Shown: positions 16,795-26,096, counted from the first letter of the stretch. The stretch: 64,000 nt of DNA from Clostridia bacterium (GCA_017472255.1 JAFUQU010000037.1:62001-126000); one strand, 5' to 3'. A program made the numbers and translations. The notes: generated by a model from the letters alone, not told the origin.

Positions 16795-18336
16795 TTATTG
16801 AACCTTGTTGAACAGCGTCCAGCCGCTGCCCTCATTGTAAGCGGTAATCAGACCACCGGATGCGCTGCCAATTTCGTCAAACAGCTGGGGAATCACAAAT
16901 TCGCCGCTCGTATCAATCACACCTTTTTTGCCGTTGGTATCGCCGATAACCGCCAGCCCTTCATTGAAAGGCTCCGCGTAGGTGTAGATCGGCTGTGCAA
17001 TCCATTTTCCCGTGTAGTCGAGAAATCCGTACAGCCCATCTTTTTCCAGAAGCATCACGCCATTGGAGTAGGCTTTGACGGTATACCCCGAAGGTATGGG
17101 GAATTCGGTGCCGTCGCTGCGGATGATTGTGTCAGTATCCAGCAGCGTCTCGGTTTTTCCGTTGTAATATTCGTAGTGGAAGGCGTCATACTCCCATCGG
17201 CGGACACGTATCAGCCCGTGATCAAAATAATAGAATCCCAGCGACTCAATGCCATTTGTGTCGGGAGCACGATAGTGCGCGTAAATGCGGCGATTGGACA
17301 GATTAAAGTATTGATCTGTTCTGCCGTAAGCAGCTTTCTGATAGAAATACTGCCTGGACAACGTCGGGTAAAAATTCTGATTCAGGAAAGACATAATCCC
17401 ATTTTCATCACAGACAACAGCGATCCCTTCCGAATAATTGTACGCCTTGGCATACTTAAAATAGCTTCGCATGGTACCGTTGGCGTAGCCGTAGCCATAG
17501 TAGCCATTGGAATAATAGCGGTGATAGTTGTCGTTGTCCGTTTTGCCGAAGTAGGAGGGATAGTTGATGTACAGTCCGCGGTTGTCCGCCGCGTCGTTGT
17601 AATCGCTTTCCACCAGTTCGCCCGCGTCGTTAAATGTGTAATATTTATAGGTTTCCCCGGCTTTCAGCGTTTTGGGCGGGATAGTCTGGACAAACACCGC
17701 CAGATCGTTTTTGTCCCGCGTGTAAGCGGGCTCGTAGGTGGCAAGATCAAAATTTGGGGCCAGTACGCTGCCATCGTTTTTCAGCAGTGTATACCCGCTG
17801 CCGTTGTCCACCACCAGATAGTCCATGTAAATTTCCACCGCCGGACGATCTACCGCTGTTTCCACCAGATTTGTGGTGTAGCCGCTGTATTCGTCGGGAA
17901 TCCGCTCGGGCACCTCAACCGTTTTCTGACGGTAGGTATAAGCGGACGGCAGAGTGATGGATGCGTTGAGCAGAGTCAGCTTTGTGGTGGACCGGGCGTA
18001 TTCCGCGTCGGTCACGGTATAGCCGCTTGCAGTCATATCGCTGGTCGTGCGGAGCGTGGAAAGAAACTCGTCCACCGGATCGATCGCGACAGGAACGTTC
18101 GTTTCCACAGGCTGTGGATTCTCCGTCGTGTCTGCCTGATCGGTAACGACAGGTTCCGCAGTATCGACCGGTTCGGTATCGGCAGGCGCCGTGGTGTCAG
18201 CCGTGGTGTCGGTGGTCGGACGCTCTATGAAGGTGATATCGTATACGCCGCGCTGATATGCGATGGCGGCGAATACTAAAAACGCCAGCACACCCGCCGG
18301 TATCACGCGAACCGCTATTTTTTTGAAAATTTTCAT
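16795..18336 (-). CDS. Membrane-anchored WG-repeat protein
   Basis: A 513-residue protein with one N-terminal transmembrane helix (about 9-28) and a low-complexity Thr/Asp/Pro/Glu stalk (about 38-85). A large extracytoplasmic domain follows. Its C-terminal third carries WG-type beta repeats, for example YGFLDYTGKWIAQPIYTYAE and KGVIDTSGEFVIPQLFDEIG. Such repeats occur in secreted clostridial proteins of unknown function. A region at about 235-255 is Tyr/Gly rich. It lies downstream of rlmH on the same strand, and the 34-base gap allows co-transcription. Confidence 0.75.
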   Translation of the reverse strand: MKIFKKIAVRVIPAGVLAFLVFAAIAYQRGVYDITFIERPTTDTTADTTAPADTEPVDTAEPVVTDQADTTENPQPVETNVPVAIDPVDEFLSTLRTTSDMTASGYTVTDAEYARSTTKLTLLNASITLPSAYTYRQKTVEVPERIPDEYSGYTTNLVETAVDRPAVEIYMDYLVVDNGSGYTLLKNDGSVLAPNFDLATYEPAYTRDKNDLAVFVQTIPPKTLKAGETYKYYTFNDAGELVESDYNDAADNRGLYINYPSYFGKTDNDNYHRYYSNGYYGYGYANGTMRSYFKYAKAYNYSEGIAVVCDENGIMSFLNQNFYPTLSRQYFYQKAAYGRTDQYFNLSNRRIYAHYRAPDTNGIESLGFYYFDHGLIRVRRWEYDAFHYEYYNGKTETLLDTDTIIRSDGTEFPIPSGYTVKAYSNGVMLLEKDGLYGFLDYTGKWIAQPIYTYAEPFNEGLAVIGDTNGKKGVIDTSGEFVIPQLFDEIGSASGGLITAYNEGSGWTLFNKVQ

Positions 18337-18370
18337 GCAGATACGTTATCCTTTCACAGAGCGTTATTGC

Positions 18371-18853
18371 TTATTTGTGGTACTTCCCGCCCGCCGCAAT
18401 GTTGAAGGCGCGGTAGAGCTGTTCCAGCAGAATGACCCGCATCAGCTGGTGGGGGAAGGTCATTTCGGAGATCGAAAGCCGCCAGCGGCAGGCGCGCTTC
18501 ACTTCGTCGGACAGCCCGTCCGAGCCGCCGATGATGAAGCAGATATCCGAGTATCCCTCGGCGGCCAGTGAGGTCAGCCGGGCGGAAAACTGTTCGCTGG
18601 GAAGCTGCTTTCCCTCCACGCAGAGGGCGACCGTATAGGAGCGGGGCGGAATGGCGGCGAGAATCCGCTCACCCTCCCGTTTGACTGCGGCGGCGATTTC
18701 GCTTTCCGAAGCCCGCTCGGGCAGCCGCTCGTCGCGGATAGCGATATGATTGAGCGTACAGTAAGCGGACAGCCGCTTTTCGTACTCAGCTACCGCGTCG
18801 GTCAGGTATTTTTCCTTGATTGTTCCCACATGGAGAATATGTATACGCAGCAT
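18371..18853 (-). CDS. rlmH: 23S rRNA (pseudouridine1915-N3) methyltransferase
   Basis: RlmH is a small SPOUT methyltransferase acting on 70S ribosomes. The 160-residue protein has the family motifs FIIGGSDGLS (about 106-115) and, near the C-terminus, FPHQLMRVILLEQLYRA, which form the SAM-binding knot. ATG 18853 has GAGGTG upstream; a GTG six bases earlier lies inside that ribosome site. Nine bases separate it from walJ, an association also seen in Bacilli. Confidence 0.95.
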   Translation of the reverse strand: MLRIHILHVGTIKEKYLTDAVAEYEKRLSAYCTLNHIAIRDERLPERASESEIAAAVKREGERILAAIPPRSYTVALCVEGKQLPSEQFSARLTSLAAEGYSDICFIIGGSDGLSDEVKRACRWRLSISEMTFPHQLMRVILLEQLYRAFNIAAGGKYHK

Positions 18854-18862
18854 AGCCACACC

Positions 18863-19648
18863 TCATATCAGCCGCGTCGGCTCGCTCATGGCTGCCACAC
18901 AGACGATGCAGCCTTCATGACCGCACAGGGCGCATTTTGCCGATTGTTCAGCCAACTCCGGCATATTGTTTTCGGGCGAAAGATGAGCCAGCAGAATCCG
19001 CCTGGTTCCCGATTCCGCCAGACGGCGCACAAATGCCGCCGCCGATTCGTTGGACAGATGCCCCTTCGGTGACAGAATCCGCCGCTTGAGCTGGTAGGGA
19101 TATGCCCCGCACAGCAGCATATTTTCATCGTGATTCGATTCGAGAATCACATTCTCCACCCCCAGCAGCGCCTGCTCCACCGGCTCGGTAATACAGCCAA
19201 TATCCGTCGCCAGCGCCAATGTATGGGACGGCGTGCCGTCCGTAACCACATAGCCCACACTGGCGGCGCTGTCGTGGGAGGTGACGAAGGATCGCACCTC
19301 CAGCGCGCCTACCTGAACGCTGAACTGCGGCGGATGAATCACGATGGCTTCAGCCGCGTGCTCCGTCCTGGGGGATGACAGATAGACTTTCGCCGACGGC
19401 TCGGTAATGTGGATGGGAATCTGATATTTTTTAGAAACAACCTCCAACGCAGTCACGTGGTCGCTGTGCTCGTGGGTGATGAAAATTGCTTTAATGGACG
19501 CAAGGGAGGAACCCTGTGCCGCCAGCGCGGTTTCCAGACGTTTGGCGCTGATGCCCGCGTCGATGAGAATCTCGTCCTCGCCCAGCTTTACCCAGACGGC
19601 GTTTCCCTTGGAGCTGGAGGCGAGGGTGCATACATGGAATTCGTTCAT
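18863..19648 (-). CDS. walJ: MBL-fold metallohydrolase WalJ/YycJ family
   Basis: A cytoplasmic metallo-beta-lactamase-fold protein (261 residues) of the YycJ/VicX family, linked in Bacilli to cell-wall and DNA-replication coordination. Metal-binding motifs are THEHSDH (about 58-64), a downstream LATDIG, ESNHD and GHLSN. The N-terminus CTLASSSKGNAVWV is typical of the family. It lies between a membrane protein gene and rlmH on the same strand. The specific substrate (nucleic acid, by analogy) is inferred. Confidence 0.8.
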   Translation of the reverse strand: MNEFHVCTLASSSKGNAVWVKLGEDEILIDAGISAKRLETALAAQGSSLASIKAIFITHEHSDHVTALEVVSKKYQIPIHITEPSAKVYLSSPRTEHAAEAIVIHPPQFSVQVGALEVRSFVTSHDSAASVGYVVTDGTPSHTLALATDIGCITEPVEQALLGVENVILESNHDENMLLCGAYPYQLKRRILSPKGHLSNESAAAFVRRLAESGTRRILLAHLSPENNMPELAEQSAKCALCGHEGCIVCVAAMSEPTRLI

Positions 19649-19652
19649 AAAA

Positions 19653-20150
19653 TCAGCTGCCCGGCGCGAGGAAGGAGAAAATCTGCTTCAGCACGTCGCC
19701 ATAGAAGAGATACACGATGTCAAAAAAGACGGCGAAGAGAAAGGGAACCAGCACCAGCATCAGTTTTTTCGCGTACTGCTTGCGCTGATTGGCGCGCTCA
19801 CAGATTCGCGCGGCTTCCTCCCGATCCACGCTTTCACTGATCATGTCGGGCGTCAGCTGTTCCTTGGAAAAGCCGCCGTTGAGCAGCACAATGGCAATCA
19901 GCAGCACCGTGACGATGACGTAGTAAACGATGGTAACGATGCTGTAGGTCATCCCCTTAGAGGCTTCCAGACTGATGAACGCTTCCAACACAGCGAAGGC
20001 GGCGATGGTGGCAAGCATCAGCCCGAGGGCGCGCTGCCAGTTGAACCGTTTCATCGCCCGCTTTACATCCTTGCCTGCTGCGACCGACTGTTCTGTGGAC
20101 AGCCGGTCAAACAGGGACACGGATTTTTTCTTATGCTTCTTTTTGGACAT
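19653..20150 (-). CDS. Hypothetical three-helix membrane protein
   Basis: Not recognised. The 165-residue protein has a very basic N-terminus (MSKKKHKKKS), a hydrophobic pair at about 42-62 and 70-92, and a third helix at about 130-152. The loop between helices two and three contains Asp, Glu and Arg residues (DMISESVDREEAARICERAN). It lies ten bases downstream of the galactokinase-family gene and four bases upstream of walJ, so it is probably in one transcript with both. No function can be proposed. Confidence 0.65.
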   Translation of the reverse strand: MSKKKHKKKSVSLFDRLSTEQSVAAGKDVKRAMKRFNWQRALGLMLATIAAFAVLEAFISLEASKGMTYSIVTIVYYVIVTVLLIAIVLLNGGFSKEQLTPDMISESVDREEAARICERANQRKQYAKKLMLVLVPFLFAVFFDIVYLFYGDVLKQIFSFLAPGS

Positions 20151-20159
20151 CGGTACGGC

Positions 20160-21440
20160 TTACTGGATGCGGATTGCGCCGTAGGGGCGAACCTTGAGGA
20201 TGGTGGTGGCACCCTCGCCGAAAGCGCTGTCCAGCGCAGCCTTGAAGGCGGGAACGTCTTCGTTGGCAACGAACGCCTGAATGGTGCCTGCAAAGCCGCC
20301 GCCATGGACGCGGTAAGCAGCCTTCTTGCCCTTGAGCGCGTTCTCAGCCAGACAAAGCGCCAGAGACAGACCCTGCTCGGACACGTTCTTGGTGGTGTAG
20401 ACGTTCTGTAAGTACTTGAAGCTGGAGTTGCCGGAAGCCATGACACCCGCGAAGAAGCCGTCGATATCGCCGACTTTCAGCGCCTCGGTCTGAGCGGCAA
20501 CGCGCTCGTTCTCGTTCTCGAAGTGAATGGCGCGCATCAGAGCGCGGTCGCCTGCCAGCTCGCGCAGCTTGGGTACGTTGGCGATGATTTCGTCCAGCGT
20601 TACCTCACGCAGCACGCTCTTGCCGAAGTAGGAGGCGATCTTCTTCATTTCAGCGGGAACGGAAGCGTAGTCCTCGTTCAGGTCGGCGTGGTTGCCGCCG
20701 GTGTTGACGATGCAGAGGCTGTAGCCGGCTGCGGTCAGGTCGAAGGGCAGCTTCTCGATGACAGGCTCCTTGGGATTTTTGAAGTCGATGGCGACGAAGC
20801 CGCCGACAGCGCAGGCGGTCTGATCCATCAGTCCGCTGGGCTTGCCGAAGAACACATTCTCCGAATACTGAGCAATCTTGGCGATCTCGGCGTTCTCCAC
20901 GCTGCCATCGTTGTAAAAGCCGTTGAGAATCAGACCCACCATGTCCTCAAAGGCCGCGGAGGAGGAAAGTCCCGAGCCCTTGAACACGTTGGAGGTGGTG
21001 TAAGCGTCGTAGCCGCCCACCTTGTGACCGTACTTCAGGAAACCGCTGCACATACCGGAGATAATCGACTTGGAGGTGTAGTAAAGTGCCTCGTCCACGG
21101 TGGGATTGGCGATGTCCACTTCATCAATCGGGAAGCCCTCGGACTTGATGTTGATGTGCAGATCATCGCGGGGGGATGCGGCTGCGATGATGTCGAGGTT
21201 GATGGAAGCAGCCAGCACACGACCGTAGTTGTGGTCCGTGTGGTTGCCGGAAATTTCGCTTCTGCCCGCTACCGAGAAGAGGGAGATTTCGCGCTCGCCG
21301 CCAAAGAGGGAGGCGAACTCATTGACGACGCCGATGTAACGCTGTTCCTGCGCCTTTACGTTCTCTTCGCCGTACAGCTCGGTGAAGATGGCGGTATATT
21401 TGCCGCTTTCAATGGCGGCGATGGTCTGTTTTGCGTTCAT
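20160..21440 (-). CDS. galK: Galactokinase-family GHMP kinase
   Basis: A sugar-1-kinase of the GHMP superfamily; galactokinases phosphorylate galactose at C1. The 426-residue protein has motif 1 as GRSEISGNHTDHNYG (about 58-72), the ATP loop GSGLSSSAA (about 154-162), GLMDQTACAVGG with the likely catalytic Asp, and the C-terminal VHGGGFAGTIQAF. The Glu in the usual GEHTDY is replaced by Asn, so the sugar specificity may differ from galactose. ATG 21440 follows AGGAC. It is in a run with cinA, not with other galactose genes, so the substrate is uncertain. Confidence 0.8.
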   Translation of the reverse strand: MNAKQTIAAIESGKYTAIFTELYGEENVKAQEQRYIGVVNEFASLFGGEREISLFSVAGRSEISGNHTDHNYGRVLAASINLDIIAAASPRDDLHINIKSEGFPIDEVDIANPTVDEALYYTSKSIISGMCSGFLKYGHKVGGYDAYTTSNVFKGSGLSSSAAFEDMVGLILNGFYNDGSVENAEIAKIAQYSENVFFGKPSGLMDQTACAVGGFVAIDFKNPKEPVIEKLPFDLTAAGYSLCIVNTGGNHADLNEDYASVPAEMKKIASYFGKSVLREVTLDEIIANVPKLRELAGDRALMRAIHFENENERVAAQTEALKVGDIDGFFAGVMASGNSSFKYLQNVYTTKNVSEQGLSLALCLAENALKGKKAAYRVHGGGFAGTIQAFVANEDVPAFKAALDSAFGEGATTILKVRPYGAIRIQ

Positions 21441-21472
21441 GATGATTGTCCTTTCTGAATGAATCAGGATAG

Positions 21473-22738
21473 TTATAATTTCAGTACCGCCCGCCGCGCC
21501 AGATCAAGGGCGTTGCTTGCGGATACATAGCGTACATATTCGCGGGTGGCAAGACCGTTGCCAATGCGCAGCTCCCGCACGTCTTCGCCGTCCTTCGTGG
21601 AAACGGCCACATAGACCAGTCCCACCGGCTTTTCGGGCGTACCGCCGCCCGGTCCGGCAATGCCGGTTGTGGAGATACCCACATCCGCGCCAAACAGCTC
21701 CCGGACGCCCCTCGCCATTTCAACGGCAGTTTCACGGGAAACCGCACCGTGAGCCTCCAGCGTCTCGTGAGAAACGTGAACGAACTGCTCCTTGACACGA
21801 TTGGCGTAGGTAACAATGCTTCCTTCCAGCACCTCGCTGGCGCCGCTGACGTTGGTGATGCGCTTGGATACATAACCGCCGGTGCAGGACTCGGCGCTGG
21901 CGACGGTCAGGTGACGCGCGATCAATTCGCTCACCAGTGCCCCTTCCAGCGAGCCTGCGTCCACGCCGTAGACAAAGCCGCCCACCTCGGTGGCGCAAAT
22001 CTTCTCAATGACCCTGTCGCAGAGCGCTCTGCACTCGTCCTCGGTTTTGCCTGACGCGGTAACGCGCAGCAGCACCTCGCCGTCCTTTGCGTAAGGGGCA
22101 ATGGTCGGGTTTGTGGATGCCAGCATCATGGGACGGAGGATGTCCTCCACCTTGGATTCACCCATGCCGAAGATGTTCACGCAGCGGGAATAGAGAATGT
22201 GATCGGAGAACTTTTTCAGATAAGGCTCCACTTCCTCGGTGAACATCGGCTCCAGCTCCCGAGGCGGACCGGGGAGAAGAATGACGATCTTCCCTTTTTC
22301 CTCGTCCTCAATGGCAAGACCCGGCGCGGTACCGTAGTTATTCTTGAATACCACGGCACCCTCGGGCATCATAGCCTGTTTTTTATTGTTCTCGGTAATT
22401 GCGAAGCCGTAACGGTTGATTCGCGCGATCAGGCGGTCAAGGCTCTCCTGATGCATATACATACTGCGTCCCATGAGACGAGCCGCTGTTTCCTTGGTCA
22501 GATCGTCGTAGGTGGGACCGAGACCGCCGGTGAGAATCACCAGGTCGCTGCGTCCCAACGCCAGCGTCAGCATTTCCTCCAGACGGGCGGGATTGTCGCC
22601 CACCACGCTCTGGTAATACTGATTGATGCCCAGCGCTGCCAGTCGGCGGGAGAGAAACGCGGCGTCGGTGTTCACGATATCGCCGAGCAGCAGCTCGGTG
22701 CCGACGCAGAGGATTTCGGCCGAACGGATTTGTATCAT
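21473..22738 (-). CDS. cinA: CinA: competence/damage-inducible protein, NMN deamidase
   Basis: A 421-residue two-domain enzyme. The N-terminal MoCF/COG1058 domain (about 1-170) includes GTELLLGDIVNTDAAFLSRR and LTGGLGPTYDDLTKE. The C-terminal nicotinamide-nucleotide amidase domain (about 255-415) includes SAESCTGG (about 278-285), SVVTYAN-like and TGIAGPGGG. Members recycle NMN and hydrolyse ADP-ribose. The length is usual for full CinA. It lies 17 bases from the upstream LysR gene and 32 from galK, suggesting an operon. Confidence 0.93.
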   Translation of the reverse strand: MIQIRSAEILCVGTELLLGDIVNTDAAFLSRRLAALGINQYYQSVVGDNPARLEEMLTLALGRSDLVILTGGLGPTYDDLTKETAARLMGRSMYMHQESLDRLIARINRYGFAITENNKKQAMMPEGAVVFKNNYGTAPGLAIEDEEKGKIVILLPGPPRELEPMFTEEVEPYLKKFSDHILYSRCVNIFGMGESKVEDILRPMMLASTNPTIAPYAKDGEVLLRVTASGKTEDECRALCDRVIEKICATEVGGFVYGVDAGSLEGALVSELIARHLTVASAESCTGGYVSKRITNVSGASEVLEGSIVTYANRVKEQFVHVSHETLEAHGAVSRETAVEMARGVRELFGADVGISTTGIAGPGGGTPEKPVGLVYVAVSTKDGEDVRELRIGNGLATREYVRYVSASNALDLARRAVLKL

Positions 22739-22755
22739 TGACGGATGCCGTCCTT

Positions 22756-23667
22756 TCAGATGGTCGGGGGAGCTTCCCCCGAAAGCGTTTGATTAATTTC
22801 CCCGATGAGGCTGCGGGCGGATGAGGGCAGGTAGCCTTTTTTCAAATATGCCAACAGAAAGCGTCGGGGAGGGATTTCTTCCAGCAGATCGATTTTGTAC
22901 AGCCGTCCTGCTTCCAGATCGGCGCGGGCGAAGTCTTCCACGATGCAGGTGATGCCGATGCCCCGCCGGGCAAACTCCAGCAGCAGGTCGCTGGTTGCCA
23001 GCTCAATGGCGGGCGAGGGCATCTGACCGCCCAGAACCTCGTCCACATAGCGGCGGGTGCTAGTCTGCCGTTCCAGCAGAATCAGCGGATAATCAGCCAG
23101 CTCGCGCACGGACACCTTCCGTCCGAGGAGAGGGTAGCGGTCGGTGCAGACAAACACATCGCGGATCTCGCGCACCGGAATCAGCTCCAGCGAAGCCCGG
23201 TCGCCCGGATCGCAGGGGTCGCTGATGACGCCGAAGTCAATATCCCCCCGGTAAAGCGCCTGCAAGGTCTGGGGCGTGGGTGCGTTGGTTACGCTCAGAT
23301 GCACCTTGGGATAGCGGTCACGAAAGTGCTGAAGATAATCCAGCAGGAAGAAGCGCAGCGTCATATCGCTGGCGCCGATGCGCAGCGTTCCACCCTGAAG
23401 CCCGGCGATATCCCGCAGGATATCCTCGGTGTTGTCAATCCGGGCGAAGATGTCTTTCAGCCGGTTATAGAGCGTGCTTCCTTCGTCGGTAAGAGCGACG
23501 CCCCGGCTTGTGCGCAGAAGCACCTTCGTACCAAGCGCGCCCTCCAGCCGGGCAATGCTGGCGCTGACCGCGGGCTGGGAAACGTACATACGCTCCGCAG
23601 CCCGGGAAATGCTGCCCGATTCAGCCACCGCCATGAAGACGGTATACAGGTTGAGATCGTCGATCAC
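22756..23667 (-). CDS. LysR-family transcriptional regulator
   Basis: A 303-residue LysR regulator with the N-terminal winged helix (MAVAESGSISRAAERMYVSQ, about 12-31) and a type-2 periplasmic-binding-like effector domain (from about 90). The start is GTG 23667 with CGGAGG seven bases upstream. It lies between glyA and cinA on the same strand, 18 bases from each, so unlike most LysR genes it is not divergent from a target. The effector and regulon are not evident. Confidence 0.88.
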   Translation of the reverse strand: MIDDLNLYTVFMAVAESGSISRAAERMYVSQPAVSASIARLEGALGTKVLLRTSRGVALTDEGSTLYNRLKDIFARIDNTEDILRDIAGLQGGTLRIGASDMTLRFFLLDYLQHFRDRYPKVHLSVTNAPTPQTLQALYRGDIDFGVISDPCDPGDRASLELIPVREIRDVFVCTDRYPLLGRKVSVRELADYPLILLERQTSTRRYVDEVLGGQMPSPAIELATSDLLLEFARRGIGITCIVEDFARADLEAGRLYKIDLLEEIPPRRFLLAYLKKGYLPSSARSLIGEINQTLSGEAPPTI

Positions 23668-23685
23668 GCCGCGCCTCCGGGTAAA

Positions 23686-24933
23686 TTAACCCTCGTAAAG
23701 CGGGTACTTCTTGCAGATAGCGGTGACTTCCGAACGGATATAATCAGCGGAGTTCTCGAAGTCGGTGGCGGTCAGCTTAATCAGGTGAGCGACCTTCTTC
23801 ATGTCCTCCTCAACCAGACCGCGGGAGGTGACGGCGGGAGTACCGATGCGCACGCCGCTGGTGATGAAGGGAGACTGAGGATCGTCGGGGATTGCGTTCT
23901 TGTTGACGGTGATGTAAACTTCATCCAGCTGCTTTTCCAGCTGCTTGCCGGTGATGTTCATCGAGCGCAGGTCAAGCAGCATCAGATGGTTGTCGGTGCC
24001 GCCGGAAACCAGATTGAAGCCCTCGGCAACCAGAGAATCCGCCAAAACCTTCGCGTTCTTGACAATCTGCTGCTGGTAAGTCTTAAATTCGGGCTTGAGC
24101 GCTTCGCCGAAGCAGACGGCCTTGGAAGCGATGACGTGCATCAGCGGACCGCCCTGAGTGCCCGGGAACACAGCCTTATTGATGGCCTTGGCAAGCTCCT
24201 CACGGCAGAGAATCATGCCGCCGCGGGGACCGCGCAGGGTCTTGTGGGTGGTGGTAGTCACCACATCGGCGTAGGGTACGGGATTGGGATGGAGACCAGC
24301 CGCTACCAGACCGGCGATGTGCGCCATGTCTACCATCAGATATGCGCCCACGCTCTTGGCAATCTCGGACAGGCGCTTGAAGTCGATGACACGGGGATAT
24401 GCGGACGCGCCCGCAACGATCAGCTTGGGTTTATTTTCCTTTGCCAGGAACTCCACCTTGTCGTAGTCAATGCGACCGGTGTCCGCATCCACGCCGTAAG
24501 GAATGAAGTTGTACAGGATGCCGGAGATGTTGACCGGGCTGCCGTGGGTCAGATGACCGCCGTGAGCCAGATTCATGCCCATAACCGTGTCGCCGGGCTT
24601 CAGCAGAGCCAGATAAACGGCGGTGTTAGCCTGTGCGCCGGAGTGGGGCTGCACGTTAGCGTGCTCGGCGCCGAAGAGCTGCTTTGCGCGCTCAATGGCG
24701 ATGTTCTCCGCGATGTCAACGCACTCGCAGCCGCCGTAGTAACGTTTGCCCGGATAGCCCTCGGCGTATTTGTTGGTCAGGACGGTGCCCATGGCCGCCA
24801 TAACGGCGGGGGACACCACGTTCTCGGAAGCGATCAGCTCAAGGCCGCGCTGCTGACGGGCGTATTCCTTTGCGACAGCCTCGCCGATTTCGGGGTCAAA
24901 GCTCTTGATGAATTCGATGTTCTCTTTTACCAT
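23686..24933 (-). CDS. glyA: Serine hydroxymethyltransferase
   Basis: A PLP enzyme that interconverts serine and glycine and supplies one-carbon units on tetrahydrofolate. The 415-residue protein has [20 protein letters not shown] (about 29-48), the PLP-lysine motif [15 protein letters not shown] (about 223-237) and [15 protein letters not shown] near the C-terminus. Length and motifs are standard. It is the first gene of the glyA-lysR-cinA-galK run, with the ribosome site GAAGGAG and a good promoter upstream. No glycine riboswitch is apparent in the leader. Confidence 0.97.
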   Translation of the reverse strand: MVKENIEFIKSFDPEIGEAVAKEYARQQRGLELIASENVVSPAVMAAMGTVLTNKYAEGYPGKRYYGGCECVDIAENIAIERAKQLFGAEHANVQPHSGAQANTAVYLALLKPGDTVMGMNLAHGGHLTHGSPVNISGILYNFIPYGVDADTGRIDYDKVEFLAKENKPKLIVAGASAYPRVIDFKRLSEIAKSVGAYLMVDMAHIAGLVAAGLHPNPVPYADVVTTTTHKTLRGPRGGMILCREELAKAINKAVFPGTQGGPLMHVIASKAVCFGEALKPEFKTYQQQIVKNAKVLADSLVAEGFNLVSGGTDNHLMLLDLRSMNITGKQLEKQLDEVYITVNKNAIPDDPQSPFITSGVRIGTPAVTSRGLVEEDMKKVAHLIKLTATDFENSADYIRSEVTAICKKYPLYEG

Positions 24934-24970
24934 TTTTGTTTCTCCTTCAGGATGAAAGTATTTAAGAATA

Positions 24971-24999
24971 ATTATACATTATAACCCCGAAAATTACAA
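24971..24999 (-). promoter_or_regulatory. Promoter of glyA
   Basis: TTGTAA (24994-24999) and a perfect TATAAT (24971-24976) on the minus strand are spaced by 17 bases, about 40 bases upstream of the glyA start. A second TATAAT lies nine bases upstream of the first. Confidence 0.65.
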
Positions 25000-25175
25000 T
25001 AAGGATTTTGTAAATATTCTGATGCTGCGGGCTCATATTTTCGTCACTCTGCGAATGGTGAGGTAAAAGTTTACAAAAAATCGCCCTTATTTTCCGCAAA
25101 ATAACAAATATGGGGCGTCAAATTTGTCGAAAATGTAAAAAATCAAAAATAGCGATAAAAATATCGATTGTGCTA

Positions 25176-25205
25176 TTGACAGAACCCACAAAATTATGGT
25201 ATCAT
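25176..25205 (+). promoter_or_regulatory. Promoter of the MinD-like gene
   Basis: TTGACA (25176-25181) and TATCAT (25200-25205) are separated by 18 bases. A second candidate, TTGCGA with TATAAT at about 25275, lies closer to the gene. Confidence 0.55.
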
Positions 25206-25298
25206 ATTATTGTTACATTGACGAAACTGTTAAATGCAACAAATCCGTTGCGAAGCGGTGTTCAGACTTGGTATAATTTACATCGGAGGTCGGAGTCT

Positions 25299-26096
25299 AC
25301 GACAAAGATACTGCTAATCACCTCGTGCAAGGGCGGCGTGGGGAAATCCACCGTCGCGGCAAATCTGGCGATGGCGCTTGCACGCCGGGGCCGCAGGGTC
25401 CTGCTCGCCGACTGCGATTTTGAGATGCGCTGTCTTGATCTGGTGCTCGGCGTGGAAAACGAAATCATATACGACATTTTTGATTTGGCGAAGGGGCGGA
25501 TCCCGTTGGAGCGGGCGCTGCTCACTGACGCACGGTCGCCGAACCTGCATTTTCTGGCGGCTCCCTTCCAGCACGGCGGGGAGATTACGGCGGACGAGTT
25601 CAGAAAGATCATCACCGAGGCGGCGGATTCGGATGCCTATGACGTAATCCTGCTGGATACGCCGGGGCAGCTGAATATTCCGGCGGTGCTCGATTCCAGA
25701 GTGGCCGACAGCGCAATTATAGTGGCGTCTCACCAACCCTCCAGCATCCGCGCAGCTGGGCAAACCGGCGAGTTTCTGGCTCGCCAGCGGATTTCCTGGC
25801 AGCGCCTGCTGATCAACAGCTTCGATTTCGACGGCGCGCTGGGCGGAAGCCGCCCGGGCATCAATGAAATCATCGACCGCTCCTTTATCCAGCTTTGCGG
25901 CATCGTGCCTTATGAGAGGGCGCTGATGATCGCTGCGGAAACCGGCGAGCTGGCCTGCCAGCTGAAAAATTCCATGGCAGCCGCGGCATTTGATAATATC
26001 GCCGCCCGGCTCTGCGGACAGTACGTCCCCCTTTTCCATGGCTTTCACGGTATGAAGGTTCGCGGGCAGATCAAGCGCCTGCTGGCGAAAATGTGA
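25299..26096 (+). CDS. MinD-like ParA-family ATPase with probable ACG start
   Basis: A 265-residue ATPase resembling MinD. It has deviant Walker A CKGGVGKST, LADCDFEMRCLDLVLGVENE (the counterpart of MinD's DxGLRNLD region), DVILLDTPGQLN, and a basic amphipathic C-terminal helix (KVRGQIKRLLAKM) like the MinD membrane-targeting tail. The only well-spaced start after the strong CGGAGGT (25284-25290) is ACG at 25299, giving TTKILLITSCKGG with Met first. In-frame upstream starts (TTG at about 25218 and 25249, ATG 25110) lack ribosome sites, and the ATG precedes the promoter. Either ACG is used or an ATG has been miscalled. No MinC or MinE gene is adjacent; a methylglyoxal-synthase-like gene follows 44 bases later. 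Confidence 0.75.
   Translation, partial: TTKILLITSCKGGVGKSTVAANLAMALARRGRRVLLADCDFEMRCLDLVLGVENEIIYDIFDLAKGRIPLERALLTDARSPNLHFLAAPFQHGGEITADEFRKIITEAADSDAYDVILLDTPGQLNIPAVLDSRVADSAIIVASHQPSSIRAAGQTGEFLARQRISWQRLLINSFDFDGALGGSRPGINEIIDRSFIQLCGIVPYERALMIAAETGELACQLKNSMAAAAFDNIAARLCGQYVPLFHGFHGMKVRGQIKRLLAKM

Larger units (their letters stand above)
24934..25298. other. Divergent spacer between glyA and the MinD-like gene
   Basis: This 365-base A+T-rich region holds a minus-strand promoter for glyA and a plus-strand promoter for the MinD-like gene, listed separately. The interval 25030-25170 contains no structure or reading frame that I can support. Confidence 0.6.

Noticed and set aside
23299..24984. 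Plus-strand frame of 561 codons opposite glyA and lysR
   Set aside because: It spans two well-identified genes on the other strand and has no recognisable motif.
24934..25298. Glycine or other riboswitch in the glyA leader
   Set aside because: The leader from the promoter to the ATG is about 40 bases, too short, and shows no aptamer-like structure.
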